Shown: positions 28,500 to 37,186 of the stretch, piece after piece
Layout of the letters: every line of letters begins with the position of its first letter
Numbering within the stretch: position 1 is the stretch's first letter
From: Pandoraea terrigena
Lineage (GTDB): Bacteria; Pseudomonadota; Gammaproteobacteria; Burkholderiales; Burkholderiaceae
Direction: 5' to 3'
DNA: 64,000 nt
Assembly (NCBI RefSeq): GCF_902459705.1
Contig: NZ_CABPRU010000012.1
Span: 122,137-186,136, forward strand
Made by a program: the position numbers and the translations under genes
The notes under the pieces: generated by a model
Seen by the model: the letters and a program-made list of their open reading frames with translations, nothing else
What the model was told of the DNA's origin: nothing
Databases searched by the model: none

Positions 28500-29037
28500 C
28501 AACACCTCGCATGCATCGACGATCGATGACCCGGCGCGTCTGTTTTGCAAGCGTAAAGCGATCGGCGCCGTGCTTTGCTATATGGGCCATGGACTGAACA
28601 ATCACCGGCACGGCTTGGTGGTCAACGCACCGGCCACGTTGGCGAACGGGGTCGCTGAGCGTGATGCGGCGGCCGAAATGCTTGCCGATGCCGCCGACGT
28701 GGCGTCGACGCCCATCAGGGTCCGCGCTGACAAGAACTATGACACGACGAGCTTCGTAGCAAGCTGTGGCGCCTACCGTACTACTCCGCCTGTGGCGCAG
28801 AACAGCGCGCGTCAGCGCGGCTCGGCCATCAATGGCTGGACGACACGCTGGCTCGGCTACGAGATAAGGCGACCGAAACGCAGAGGGTTCGAACAAGCGT
28901 TTGGATGGGGCAAAATGACCGGTCGCGCTCGGTAGGCGATATATCGAGGCCGTAAGCGGGTCGAACCGCTGTTTCCGCTTGTGCATGCAGCGTACGGCTT
29001 GATGCGCATGCGAACGCTGGCCTACGGTACGGCGTAG
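28500..29037 (+). pseudogene. Decayed IS5-family transposase (C-terminal part)
   Basis: DDE transposase remnant. HASTIDDPARLFCKRKAIG matches the HASTTDPDARL region of IS5 relatives, RVRADKNYDTTSF holds a catalytic Asp, and RRGFEQAFGWGKMTG holds the catalytic Glu. The frame stops at 28933-28935; the expected ending resumes in another frame as RKRVEPLFPLVHAAYGLMRM, so there is a frameshift near 28930. The N-terminal third is missing. High GC against the AT-rich gene next to it. It lies at the right end of the island. Confidence 0.75.
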
Positions 29038-29623
29038 CGGCAGAATCCCGGTCGACGGCGACATTACCTTTGTCTCAGAATGAAAGAAATGGAGCGACCA
29101 TCGCTCGCGAAGTCTCGAACATCGTTCACGTTCGAAAGACGGCGTTATGACGACGCCTGGAATTTCACCGGCCTGCTAGGCAACGTACAGCGCCCTTCAA
29201 GCACACTTCACATGCCCGCTCATCCGCATCGCGAGTCCGCAGCCTGTTCGCGGCCGGCGTGGCGAACTCAGTTCGCGATTGTACTTTCAATTCGCGCTTC
29301 ATCACCCGCCGGCGCCTCAGAACATCAAGCCTTCGACCGCGCTTGCCGAGTCGACGGCAGTTGGTGCGTTTCAGGTATCCGCGCTCGGATCGCGTAGAAA
29401 CCTGTTCGACGAGAGAGCGCCTTCACATGATGCTTGTTATTCTGGCGATCTGATTCGTTTCGGAACAGAAGCCCGTCCGTTTCGAGCGCAGTCGGAGCCG
29501 CGCGCTTAGCTGCATCCCCGACGGCGACGCGCAGGAAGGCTTGCGCCTTGTCGGGCGGACAGATTTCGTTGATTTCTTTTGCTAAAAACGTTGCGAATCA
29601 ACGCAGGTAAATAGCATTGCCAT
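29038..29623. other. Island right-end region, no gene recognised
   Basis: About 590 bases between the transposase relic and the attR-like repeat. Short open frames on the plus strand (29080-29397 and others) show no domains. The composition is closer to the core genome than to the operon. It may contain further mobile-element debris that I cannot identify. Confidence 0.45.
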
Positions 29624-29677
29624 CTCATTCGTCATGAGACGGTCGGGGGTCGATACCTCTCTCCACACCAGCGACTT
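29624..29677 (+). repeat. attR-like decayed copy of the tRNA-Thr 3' half
   Basis: Reads like the tRNA from the anticodon stem to CCA and seven bases beyond, with four substitutions and two single-base losses. The anticodon CGT is kept but the T-arm has lost one base and the acceptor pairing is gone, so it cannot be a working tRNA. Same orientation as the intact gene 16.9 kb upstream. The decay implies an old integration. Confidence 0.75.
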
Positions 29678-29764
29678 CTTAGTTCCGTGGTCATGCAAGC
29701 AAGACAACGTCTTTAGCAGGCAACAAGAAAGCCGCCCGCATCTGACGCGCGACATCCCCGCCGC

Positions 29765-30442
29765 TCAGCGCTTCTCTTGGGCGCCATCGATCCCGGTATC
29801 GATCGCACCGCCCACCGCATTATCGTTCGCCCCGTCTTCGTCTTCCGCCGTCCGCGCCATCCATGCGTGATAGCCCGCCACGCCCATCTGCCGCATGAGG
29901 GCTTCGTTGCGCTCGAAGATCGCCTCGGCCTCGGGGAACGCTTCGACCGCGCGATCGATGCTCGACTCCCGCAGCAAGTGCCATATCGGATACGGCGAGC
30001 GGTTCGTGTAGTTCTCCACGTCGCCCGGGGACGTACCTTCGAATTGATACTCCGGGTGAAAGCTCGCAATCTGCAATTCGCCGTCGAGATGCAACAGCTT
30101 GAGCATGCGCTGCGCGAAGAACAAGGCGTCGTTGTACTCGTGAAAATCGAGCAGCGCACCCGGCATGATCAGCAGCGTCGTGTCCACGGCTTGCGGATCG
30201 GCCTCCGCCAGCCACTGCAACTCGCGTTCGAGATCGCGCAACGCGCCCTCGGTATCGCGCGCCGCGCTCACGACATAGCGAATCTGCCCCTTGACGTGCA
30301 CCGCCTTCGCGAACGGGCAAAGATTCAGCCCGATCACCGCACGCGTGAGCCAATGGCGGGTCGCCGCTATCACGGCCTCAGTGGCCGGCGCTTCCCCCGA
30401 GGGGCGCGTGGCGTCAGCGGCTGGAAGAGTCTTCTCCGTCAT
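29765..30442 (-). CDS. DUF1415 family protein
   Basis: About 225 residues, cytoplasmic, function unknown. The family pattern is seen in TRHWLTRAVIGLNLCPFAKA (residues 29-48), LLIMPGALLDFHEYND, and FHPEYQFEGTSPGDVENYTN, followed by RSPYPIWHLLRESSI. Many proteobacteria carry one copy. Start at MTEKTLPAAD, because the 85 upstream codons lie in the divergent promoter region. First core gene after the island. The acidic tail DEDGANDNAVGG is variable. Confidence 0.85.
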   Translation of the reverse strand: MTEKTLPAADATRPSGEAPATEAVIAATRHWLTRAVIGLNLCPFAKAVHVKGQIRYVVSAARDTEGALRDLERELQWLAEADPQAVDTTLLIMPGALLDFHEYNDALFFAQRMLKLLHLDGELQIASFHPEYQFEGTSPGDVENYTNRSPYPIWHLLRESSIDRAVEAFPEAEAIFERNEALMRQMGVAGYHAWMARTAEDEDGANDNAVGGAIDTGIDGAQEKR

Positions 30443-30599
30443 ACAAGCCCTTGGCGATGAATCATGAAGATTGCATTGTAATTCCCACCGCTCCCAGCCC
30501 GCGTGCCCGCCACCGATAATCCCTGGGCACGAATGCCAAAACCAAACACCGGCATATGCGCCACCATGCGGCTTTTCCACCGCCACGCGCCCAACGACT

Positions 30600-31805
30600 A
30601 TGCCCGGTCCGTCGCCCATCCCCTCTCCCGCCGCCAGCACGCCAGAACGCCTTTCGCCCGCCCCGGCCCCTGCCGGCAACGACGCTGAGCGCCGCATCTA
30701 CAACAGCGATACGGCACCGTTGGCGGCCATGACACTAAGCCAGTTGCTCGACGCCCAGAAGTCGCGCGACTATTGGACCCACGACATCTGGCGTGCTCTG
30801 GTCGACCCGCAAACCTACGCAAGTCGCGAGTTGCGGCTCGCTTGCGAAAGCGCCTGCCCCAACGGACCGTTGTTCCTTCAGATGGCGACGCTGCTTACCA
30901 CGCCCGAGGAGGAGCGCACACTGGATCGATTGATTGACGTAGGCATCTTCGTCTTGCCGGAACGCGCCCGGCAACTACGCGCCGACGACGCCGCCCTGTT
31001 GCGAAGCGATGAAGGGCTGAAACTCTGGTTGCAATATGCCGCATCACCGACCTGCTATCAGAGTGTGTTCGACGGCTCCGACGTCTTCGGCGAAGCCACT
31101 ACCAAAAGCCGCGCACGCATCGACAAGATCCTCCGCGTGCTGGTAGCGGTCGGGCGCGACGCGACCGACGCCACGCCAGCGAATCCGACCGCCACGACAC
31201 CTCGCAATCCCCTCGCGCATTTGTGCAGCCAGACCGCCCCGCAATGGCTGCGCCGACTGTTCCAACTCGGCGCGTGCCCCGAGCAGATGAACGACCAGGG
31301 CATGCCGCTGACGGTCGTCGCCATGCGCGCGCAGGCGCTTCGCCTGTACACCGCCGATCACGATCCGCTCGATGCCCACGACTCGCTGCACCAGCTCGCA
31401 CAACTGCTCAGGCGCCAAGGCGCCGATCTCGCGCAATCGAATCGAGACGGCATGCCCGCGCCGGCATTGCTCACGTTCCACGGGCTCGGCGGCGCCGCCG
31501 AAGCCTTGCTCGCCGCCGGGGCCGACCCGAACGTGCCCGACCGGAACGGCAACACACTGATGCACCATCTCGCGTACGTCGTTCGCTTGCAAGACGACCC
31601 GGCAAGCATCGACTGCGCGTGCCTCGCGCGTCATGCCCTCGTCGTCGCATCCTGCTATGACGGCGACATGACCCGCCCCAACCACGCGGGACAAACGCCG
31701 CGTTCGTGGATCCCCGAACCCTTGCCCGCCGCCCCGCAATTCGGCGATCCGAGCCTCGACGCCGTCAGAACCACCGCACGCCGACGGATTCGCGCACTTA
31801 TCTAA
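30600..31805 (+). CDS. Ankyrin-like repeat protein, first of two paralogues
   Basis: About 401 residues, no signal peptide or membrane helix. A proline-rich start (MPGPSPIPSPAASTPERLSP) is followed by a helical region shared with the next gene (MTLSQLLDAQ, LRSDEGLKLWLQYAASP). The C-terminal half has ankyrin-type units: LLTFHGLGGAAEALLAAGAD then PNVPDRNGNTLMHHLAYVVR. Proteins like this bind other proteins; the disordered N-terminus and lack of enzyme motifs recall secreted effectors, but no secretion genes are near. An earlier start at 30471 is possible; 30600 was chosen by similarity to the paralogue's start. Confidence 0.75.
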   Translation: MPGPSPIPSPAASTPERLSPAPAPAGNDAERRIYNSDTAPLAAMTLSQLLDAQKSRDYWTHDIWRALVDPQTYASRELRLACESACPNGPLFLQMATLLTTPEEERTLDRLIDVGIFVLPERARQLRADDAALLRSDEGLKLWLQYAASPTCYQSVFDGSDVFGEATTKSRARIDKILRVLVAVGRDATDATPANPTATTPRNPLAHLCSQTAPQWLRRLFQLGACPEQMNDQGMPLTVVAMRAQALRLYTADHDPLDAHDSLHQLAQLLRRQGADLAQSNRDGMPAPALLTFHGLGGAAEALLAAGADPNVPDRNGNTLMHHLAYVVRLQDDPASIDCACLARHALVVASCYDGDMTRPNHAGQTPRSWIPEPLPAAPQFGDPSLDAVRTTARRRIRALI

Positions 31806-31981
31806 CTCGTCCAGCGCATCCACCGGGCCGAGATCCGCCGTCATCCCGCCCACCTGCCGGCCCGGCGGCTATCGCCATGCCCTGCGACGCCGAGCGTCTC
31901 GCGCCTGCGGTTCGACGCACCGCGCTACCCTCTGCCCTCGTATGGCCCATCGCTCACATTTTTCACGCACCCATTTCCGAA

Positions 31982-33694
31982 ATGCCTCAATCCCCACTGG
32001 CGGCGGCGCCCGCTTATGCTGGCGCCCCGTGTCCGAGCCCCGCGCCGCAGTGCAATAGTGCCGACGGCCGCCCCGACGGTTCAGCCGTCACTGATCCATC
32101 CCCGGCCCTGCCCGAAATGACGCTCGGGCGCCTGCTGGACGCCAAACGTCATGCGCAATGCACGCCGGAGCAGGCATGGGAAATATTGATGAACCTGAAC
32201 ACGACGGCGGGTCGCGAGCTACGTGACAGTTGCCTGATTGGCGGCGCGTCCCGCCCCGAGGAAATGGCCTTTTCGATGGCCACGCTGTTCTGCATGTCGG
32301 CGCAGGAGCGCTCCCTTGCCAAACTCGACGACGCCGGCATCTTCATTGACCGCACGCGCCGCGAGCAGTTATGTCCCGAGGACGCCGCCTTGCTATTGAG
32401 CGACGAAGGACTGCAGCTTTGGCTCCGCTTTGCCGCGTCACCATCGGCCTACCTCAACGTGTTTGTCGATTCGATCCTGAATGCCCCCGCCCCCACCGAA
32501 CCGACGGGAACACTCGCTGCGGCGCTCCGGGTGCTGGTCGCCAGCGGCCGCGACACGACCAACGACGTCGCGGCGTCTGAAGTGCCCGGCAATGTCCACG
32601 CGCCGCTCTCGCATGTGTGCAGCCAAGTCGCCCCCGAATGGTTGCCTTCACTGCTGCGCTTCGGCGCCGACGCCAATCAGCGCACCGCCAGCGGTGTGCC
32701 ACTGGTGGCCACCGCACTGGCGGCCCAGGCCCAACGCCTTTACCTCGAAGGCCATGATTTGCTCGTCCCGCATGTGTCGTTTCGCCAACTCGGCGCGACG
32801 TTGCAGTCACACGGGGCCGACCTGTCGCTGCGCTCTCGCACAGGGTCTCCGCCCGTCATGCTGCTCGCGCTGAACGGCTATTGCGCAGCGGCAGAAGCGC
32901 TGCTTTCGCTTGGCGCGTGTTGCCTTAACGCCGACCGCAACGGCAACACGCTCATGCACTATCTCGCGGCAGTCACCCATCTCAGGCAGCACGCCGTCTC
33001 TGCCTTTTTCCTGCTCAACCTCGCATTGCGATTCGGCGGCAATCCCGACGAACCCAACCGTGAAGGCACGACACCGCGCGCGCTGCTACGCGACGGCCTC
33101 GCGCAGTACCTGCGGCTCAACCAGACAATGATTGCGCAGACACGCGAGCGGGCAAGGCGTGGCGTGTCGGCCGCCACGCCGCCGAGCGCACCGAACGCCG
33201 ACCGCCATGTGCCGCCCTTCGTCGCCGCCTTGGCCGCCGAGGCGCATCGCCTCAACGCACAGGGGCACGACCCGCTGCTTCCTCACGAATCGCTCTTTCA
33301 ATTGGGGATGTCCTTTCAGCGCGACGGCGCCGATCTCGCACAACCGCACGCTGACGGTACCCTCCCTGTGCTGTGGCTAGCGCGGCAGGGATACTGCGGC
33401 GCCGCGGAAGTCCTGCTCGCGCTCCACCCGAATGCCAACGTCGGCGGGCCAGGCGGCAATACGCTCATGCACGCCCTGGCAGGCGCAACACGCATGCGTG
33501 AGAGCGCCATTCTCGCCGACTACATGCTCACCACCGCACTGCGGTATGGCGGGGATCCCACCCGGCCCAACCGATCCGGGGATACGGCGCTCTCCTTTCT
33601 GTCGGCCGAGCGCACCCGATTTGTGCGCGCCAGCTTCGCGTTCGTTACCGAGACGCGCAACAGCGCACAACAGAAGGCCACCCAGCGCCGGTAG
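31982..33694 (+). CDS. Ankyrin-like repeat protein, second paralogue with internal duplication
   Basis: About 570 residues. The N-terminal half parallels the first paralogue: MTLGRLLDAK, LLSDEGLQLWLRFAASP, then LSHVCSQVAPEWLPSLLRFG. Then a block of about 145 residues occurs twice, near 235-375 and 400-560: LAAQAQRLYLEGHDLLVPH / LAAEAHRLNAQGHDPLLPH, GYCAAAEALLSLG / GYCGAAEVLLALH, and GNTLMHYLAAVTHLRQ / GNTLMHALAGATRMRE. The duplication explains the greater length. Frames upstream of 31982 overlap the first gene and look non-coding. The role is unknown. Confidence 0.75.
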   Translation: MPQSPLAAAPAYAGAPCPSPAPQCNSADGRPDGSAVTDPSPALPEMTLGRLLDAKRHAQCTPEQAWEILMNLNTTAGRELRDSCLIGGASRPEEMAFSMATLFCMSAQERSLAKLDDAGIFIDRTRREQLCPEDAALLLSDEGLQLWLRFAASPSAYLNVFVDSILNAPAPTEPTGTLAAALRVLVASGRDTTNDVAASEVPGNVHAPLSHVCSQVAPEWLPSLLRFGADANQRTASGVPLVATALAAQAQRLYLEGHDLLVPHVSFRQLGATLQSHGADLSLRSRTGSPPVMLLALNGYCAAAEALLSLGACCLNADRNGNTLMHYLAAVTHLRQHAVSAFFLLNLALRFGGNPDEPNREGTTPRALLRDGLAQYLRLNQTMIAQTRERARRGVSAATPPSAPNADRHVPPFVAALAAEAHRLNAQGHDPLLPHESLFQLGMSFQRDGADLAQPHADGTLPVLWLARQGYCGAAEVLLALHPNANVGGPGGNTLMHALAGATRMRESAILADYMLTTALRYGGDPTRPNRSGDTALSFLSAERTRFVRASFAFVTETRNSAQQKATQRR

Positions 33695-33767
33695 CGCGCG
33701 CCCGATCATCGGTCGCCCCCGCCGTCGCTCTGCGTCGCGCCAATGCGACATTCCGTCGCATCCCCAT

Positions 33768-33795
33768 AACATGCATTTAATTTGCATCTTATAAT
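33768..33795 (+). promoter_or_regulatory. NsrR-type operator overlapping a -10 element (hmp promoter)
   Basis: A dyad with arms ATGCAT (33771-33776) and TGCATCTT (33783-33790) matches the AAGATGCAT half-site of NsrR. It abuts TATAAT at 33790-33795, a perfect -10. A nitric-oxide-sensing NsrR repressor bound here would block the promoter. The left arm is less complete than in the second site. Confidence 0.65.
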
Positions 33796-33926
33796 GCGCT
33801 CGCCGGGTCCCTCAAGTGGTTGTCGTGTTGTGAGCCGAGGGATACCGGCGGCCGAATGCCGCACCGAGAATCTTCCGCACAATGAGATCCGGCGGTGCTG
33901 ATGGAATACCCACAAGTGCGACAAAA

Positions 33927-33949
33927 AAGATGCATATGAATTGCATCTT
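33927..33949 (+). promoter_or_regulatory. Second NsrR-type operator before hmp
   Basis: A 23-base dyad with arms AAGATGCAT and TGCATCTT around a short AT-rich centre, close to the NsrR consensus. It lies 22 bases before the hmp start, downstream of the candidate -10, where a repressor would act as a roadblock. Confidence 0.75.
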
Positions 33950-33970
33950 ACAAACTCAGGAGTTTTTGCC

Positions 33971-35173
33971 ATGCTTTCCGCAGCTTCCCGCCCCTACATC
34001 GATGCGAGTGTTCCCGTTTTGCGCGAGCACGGTCTTGCGATCACGCGCCACTTCTACGCGAGCATGTTCGAAGCACATCCTGAGCTGCGCAACCTCTTCA
34101 ACATGGGCAATCAAGCCAGCGGCGCGCAGCAGCAGTCGCTCGCCTCGGCCGTGTTCGCGTATGCAGCGAACATCGACAACGCCGCGGCGCTGGGTCCCGT
34201 GCTGGAGCGCATCGTGCACAAGCACGTGTCGGTCGGCATCACGCCGTCGCATTACCCGATCGTCGGCCGCCATCTGCTCGGCGCCATCAAGGACGTGCTG
34301 GGCGACGCCGCCACGCCCGCATTGATCGCCGCCTGGGACGAAGCCTACTGGCTGCTCGCGGGCGAACTGATCGCCGCAGAAGCGCGTTTGTCCGAGCGCA
34401 CGCACTCCCCGCTGGGCGCGCTACGCGAACTGGTCGTGGCCGATGTCGACCGCGAAACGGATCACATCGTGTCGTACTACCTGACCACGCCCGAAGGCGG
34501 CTCGCCGGGCGACTTCGCGCCGGGACAATACGTGAGCGTCTCGGTGACGTTGCCCGATGGCCTGCAACAGCGCCGTCAATACAGCCTGTCCGATGCACCG
34601 CAAGCCGCGCACTGGCGCATCACCGTCAAGGCTGAGGCCGCGGATGAAACGAAGCCGGCCGGCCAGGTCTCGAACTGGCTGCACGCCAACGTGAAGGCCG
34701 GCGATCGTCTGCTTGTGAGCGCGCCGTACGGTGAATTCACGACGTCGCTCGACGAGGCTCGCCCGCTCGTGCTGCTCAGCGCCGGCGTCGGAATCACGCC
34801 GATGATGTCGATGGTCGCCGCGCTGGCCGCCAAGGGATCGCGCCGCGAGATCCTGTTCGCTCATGCCGCGCGCCATGGCTCGCACGTCGCCTTGCGCCGT
34901 CACCTGACGTTCGCCGCAACGCAACTGCCGAACCTGCGCGTGGCGACGTTCTTCGAAACGCCGCAAAGTCACGAGCACGAAGGCACCGACTATACCTACG
35001 CCGGTCGGATGGACATCACCCGGCTCGCCTTGCCCGCCAACGCCGACTACCTGCTGTGCGGTCCGGTGCCGTTCATGCAAGAGCAATGGCGTGCCTTGCG
35101 CGACGCCGGTGTGCCGGCCGAGCGTCTGCATCGTGAAGTCTTCGGTCCGGACGCCCTCGACCACCTGCTCTAA
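33971..35173 (+). CDS. hmp: Flavohemoprotein / nitric oxide dioxygenase
   Basis: Cytoplasmic enzyme that oxidises nitric oxide to nitrate using O2 and NAD(P)H. About 400 residues, the usual length. Globin domain at residues 1-140 with proximal His in ERIVHKHVSVGI and YPIVGRHLL. FAD domain near 150-255 (RRQYSLSDAP is the RxYS flavin motif). NAD domain near 260-400 (LLSAGVGITPMMSMV; end CGPVPFMQEQW and EVFGPD). The start MLSAASRPYID follows an AGGAG-type site; a start ten codons upstream would lie inside the operator. Two NsrR-like dyads precede it and a strong terminator follows. Confidence 0.96.
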   Translation: MLSAASRPYIDASVPVLREHGLAITRHFYASMFEAHPELRNLFNMGNQASGAQQQSLASAVFAYAANIDNAAALGPVLERIVHKHVSVGITPSHYPIVGRHLLGAIKDVLGDAATPALIAAWDEAYWLLAGELIAAEARLSERTHSPLGALRELVVADVDRETDHIVSYYLTTPEGGSPGDFAPGQYVSVSVTLPDGLQQRRQYSLSDAPQAAHWRITVKAEAADETKPAGQVSNWLHANVKAGDRLLVSAPYGEFTTSLDEARPLVLLSAGVGITPMMSMVAALAAKGSRREILFAHAARHGSHVALRRHLTFAATQLPNLRVATFFETPQSHEHEGTDYTYAGRMDITRLALPANADYLLCGPVPFMQEQWRALRDAGVPAERLHREVFGPDALDHLL

Positions 35174-35187
35174 GCCCGCGCCGCGGT

Positions 35188-35230
35188 AAACGACACGAGG
35201 CCCCCGAATTCGGGGGCCTCGTGTCGTTTT
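35188..35230. terminator. Bidirectional terminator between hmp and the phosphodiesterase gene
   Basis: A near-perfect 21-bp inverted repeat centred on CCGAATTCGG, flanked by AAA and TTTT. It lies 15 bases after the hmp stop and faces the converging gene ending at 35265. Confidence 0.93.
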
Positions 35231-35264
35231 GCACTCGGAATCCAGCCACGCCGCCGACGGCACC

Positions 35265-36092
35265 TCAGTCGATCAACGCGCCCGACGCGTCATAGAACGG
35301 ATGCGAGCCGCCCGCATCGTCGACGAAGGCGAGATGCGAGACCAGCCCGATCTGCGGCGTGAACCGATGCAACTGGAATGCTGGCGGATCCAGCACCCAC
35401 GCGGACGGCCCGCTCTCGCGCAGATCCAGGGCAACCTGGTGCGCCGGTGACGGGCATACGCTTGCAATCGTGCCCGCAAAGCGCACGTGAATCGGGCGAT
35501 GAACGTGGCCGCAAATCAAACGCTCGACGTTGTCGAATCGGCGCACGACGGCGGCGAGCTTCGCGGCATCCGCGGTATTTAGCGCCTGGATGTCCATGTG
35601 CTCGATACCGCAAGCGAAAGGCGGATGATGCATGGCGATCACGGTCGGCGTGGCGGTATCGCTCGCGAGCGTCGCTTCCAGCCATTGCAGACGCGAGTCG
35701 CACAACCGCCCGCCGCCGTTGGGCGGGTCCTGCGTATCGAGCGCCACGAGCCGCAGCGCGCCGAGCATCGCCGTGTATTGCACGAAGCTGCCCGGCTGGC
35801 CGAGATACGTGTGCTCGGGAAACACCTCGCGTAGTGCGTCGCGCCCGTCGTGATTACCGATGACCAAGTAATACGGGATCTGCAACGGCGCGAGCAGACG
35901 ACGCAGGTGCTCGTATTCCTCGCGCGCGCCGAAATCAACGAGATCGCCCGTCAGCACGACGAAGTCGGGACGCGGCACCAGCGTATTCAGACGCGCCACA
36001 CAGCGTTCGAGATAGGCGGCGGTATCCACGCGCCGATAGGCCAGCTTGCCGGGCCGTTTGATGTGAAGGTCGCTGATTTGCGCGAACAGCAT
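35265..36092 (-). CDS. Metallophosphodiesterase (GpdQ / Icc-CpdA type)
   Basis: Binuclear metal phosphodiesterase of about 275 residues. All metal motifs are present in order: SDLH (7-10), GDLVDFG, GNHDGRD, HHPPF and GHVHRP. The start MLFAQISDLHI and the general pattern fit the GpdQ glycerophosphodiesterase and Icc cyclic-nucleotide phosphodiesterase group. It begins 8 bases after the ABC ATPase stop on the same strand, so it is the last gene of the importer operon and probably hydrolyses the imported phosphodiester. An upstream ATG would overlap the ATPase gene. Confidence 0.88.
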   Translation of the reverse strand: MLFAQISDLHIKRPGKLAYRRVDTAAYLERCVARLNTLVPRPDFVVLTGDLVDFGAREEYEHLRRLLAPLQIPYYLVIGNHDGRDALREVFPEHTYLGQPGSFVQYTAMLGALRLVALDTQDPPNGGGRLCDSRLQWLEATLASDTATPTVIAMHHPPFACGIEHMDIQALNTADAAKLAAVVRRFDNVERLICGHVHRPIHVRFAGTIASVCPSPAHQVALDLRESGPSAWVLDPPAFQLHRFTPQIGLVSHLAFVDDAGGSHPFYDASGALID

Positions 36093-36099
36093 GGGTAGA

Positions 36100-37143
36100 T
36101 TATCCGTGAAGCGAAAAGACATGGGCGGCGGGCAACGACAACCCCACCTGTTCGCCGACGCGGCACTCTCGACGGCTGGAGACTTCGACCAGTACCGACC
36201 CGGCAGCGGACACACCGCCCAGCGTCAGGCGGGTGCGGTCGCCGAGAAACTGCACTTCCTCGATACGGCCAACGAGCGGCGCATCGACCGCAGGCACCAC
36301 CACCGCGTCTTCCGGACGGAAGTACAACTCCTGTACGTCCGTACGCACGTTCGGGCAGGCAAAACGTCCGCCCTCCAGATGGAAATGCCCCTCGCGCCAT
36401 ACGCCGGCCAGCCGGTTGAGCGTGCCGACGAAGTTGGCCACGTGGCGCGAAGCGGGCTGATAGTAGATGTCGCGCGGTGCGCCGATCTGCTCGATGCGCC
36501 CCGCGCTCATCACCACGATGCGATCGCCCAGCGCCATCGCCTCGTCCTGATCGTGGGTGACATACACCGTCGTGACTCCCAGCCCGCGCAGCAGACGGTC
36601 CATATCGGCGCGCACGGTCTCGCGCAGCTTGGCGTCGAGCGCCGTCAGCGGTTCGTCGAGCAGCAGCACGCGCGGCTCCGGTGCGAGCGCGCGCGCCAGC
36701 GCTACGCGCTGCTTCTGACCGCCCGAGAGTTGCGCGATGGCGCGCTCGGCAAACGGGGTGAGCTGCACCAGATCGAGCAGCTCGTTCACGCGCTTGTCGA
36801 TCTGCGCGGCCGGCAGCCCACGCAGCTTCAGGCCGTACGCGACATTGCCCCGCACGGTGAAGTTCGGGAACAGCGCGTAGTTCTGGAACACCATGCCCAC
36901 GCGACGCTTCTCGATGGGCAGGCGCGTGACGTCCTCATCGCCGAAGTGCACGCGGCCGCCGGCATCGGGCCGCTCGAGTCCGGCGATCATGCGCAGGGTC
37001 GTGGTCTTGCCGCACCCCGACGGACCGAGCAGCACCAGCGTCTCGCCCGCCCCGATCGTCAAGTCGAGCGGTTGCAGCACGGTGTTGCCGTGAAACGTCT
37101 TGGCACAGCGTTCGAGATGAATCGGGATGGAAGTCAGTTTCAT
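36100..37143 (-). CDS. ABC transporter ATP-binding protein (PotA/FbpC type)
   Basis: About 347 residues. Walker A is GPSGCGKTT near residue 40, the signature is LSGGQKQRVALARAL, and Walker B is VLLLDEP followed by the switch His in VTHDQDEAMAL. A C-terminal TOBE-like regulatory part follows from about residue 270. It energises the importer formed with the two permeases and the binding protein upstream. The start at 37143 has an AAGGAT site 8 bases before it; ATGs at 37149 and 37170 are also open. Confidence 0.92.
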   Translation of the reverse strand: MKLTSIPIHLERCAKTFHGNTVLQPLDLTIGAGETLVLLGPSGCGKTTTLRMIAGLERPDAGGRVHFGDEDVTRLPIEKRRVGMVFQNYALFPNFTVRGNVAYGLKLRGLPAAQIDKRVNELLDLVQLTPFAERAIAQLSGGQKQRVALARALAPEPRVLLLDEPLTALDAKLRETVRADMDRLLRGLGVTTVYVTHDQDEAMALGDRIVVMSAGRIEQIGAPRDIYYQPASRHVANFVGTLNRLAGVWREGHFHLEGGRFACPNVRTDVQELYFRPEDAVVVPAVDAPLVGRIEEVQFLGDRTRLTLGGVSAAGSVLVEVSSRRECRVGEQVGLSLPAAHVFSLHG

Positions 37144-37186
37144 CGTCATATCCTTGGCATTCGGTGACATACGTGGCTCCGTCGGA

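Noticed and set aside
29624..29677. Possible second tRNA-Thr
   Set aside because: It has only the 3' half, a broken T-arm and no acceptor pairing; kept as an attR-like repeat instead.
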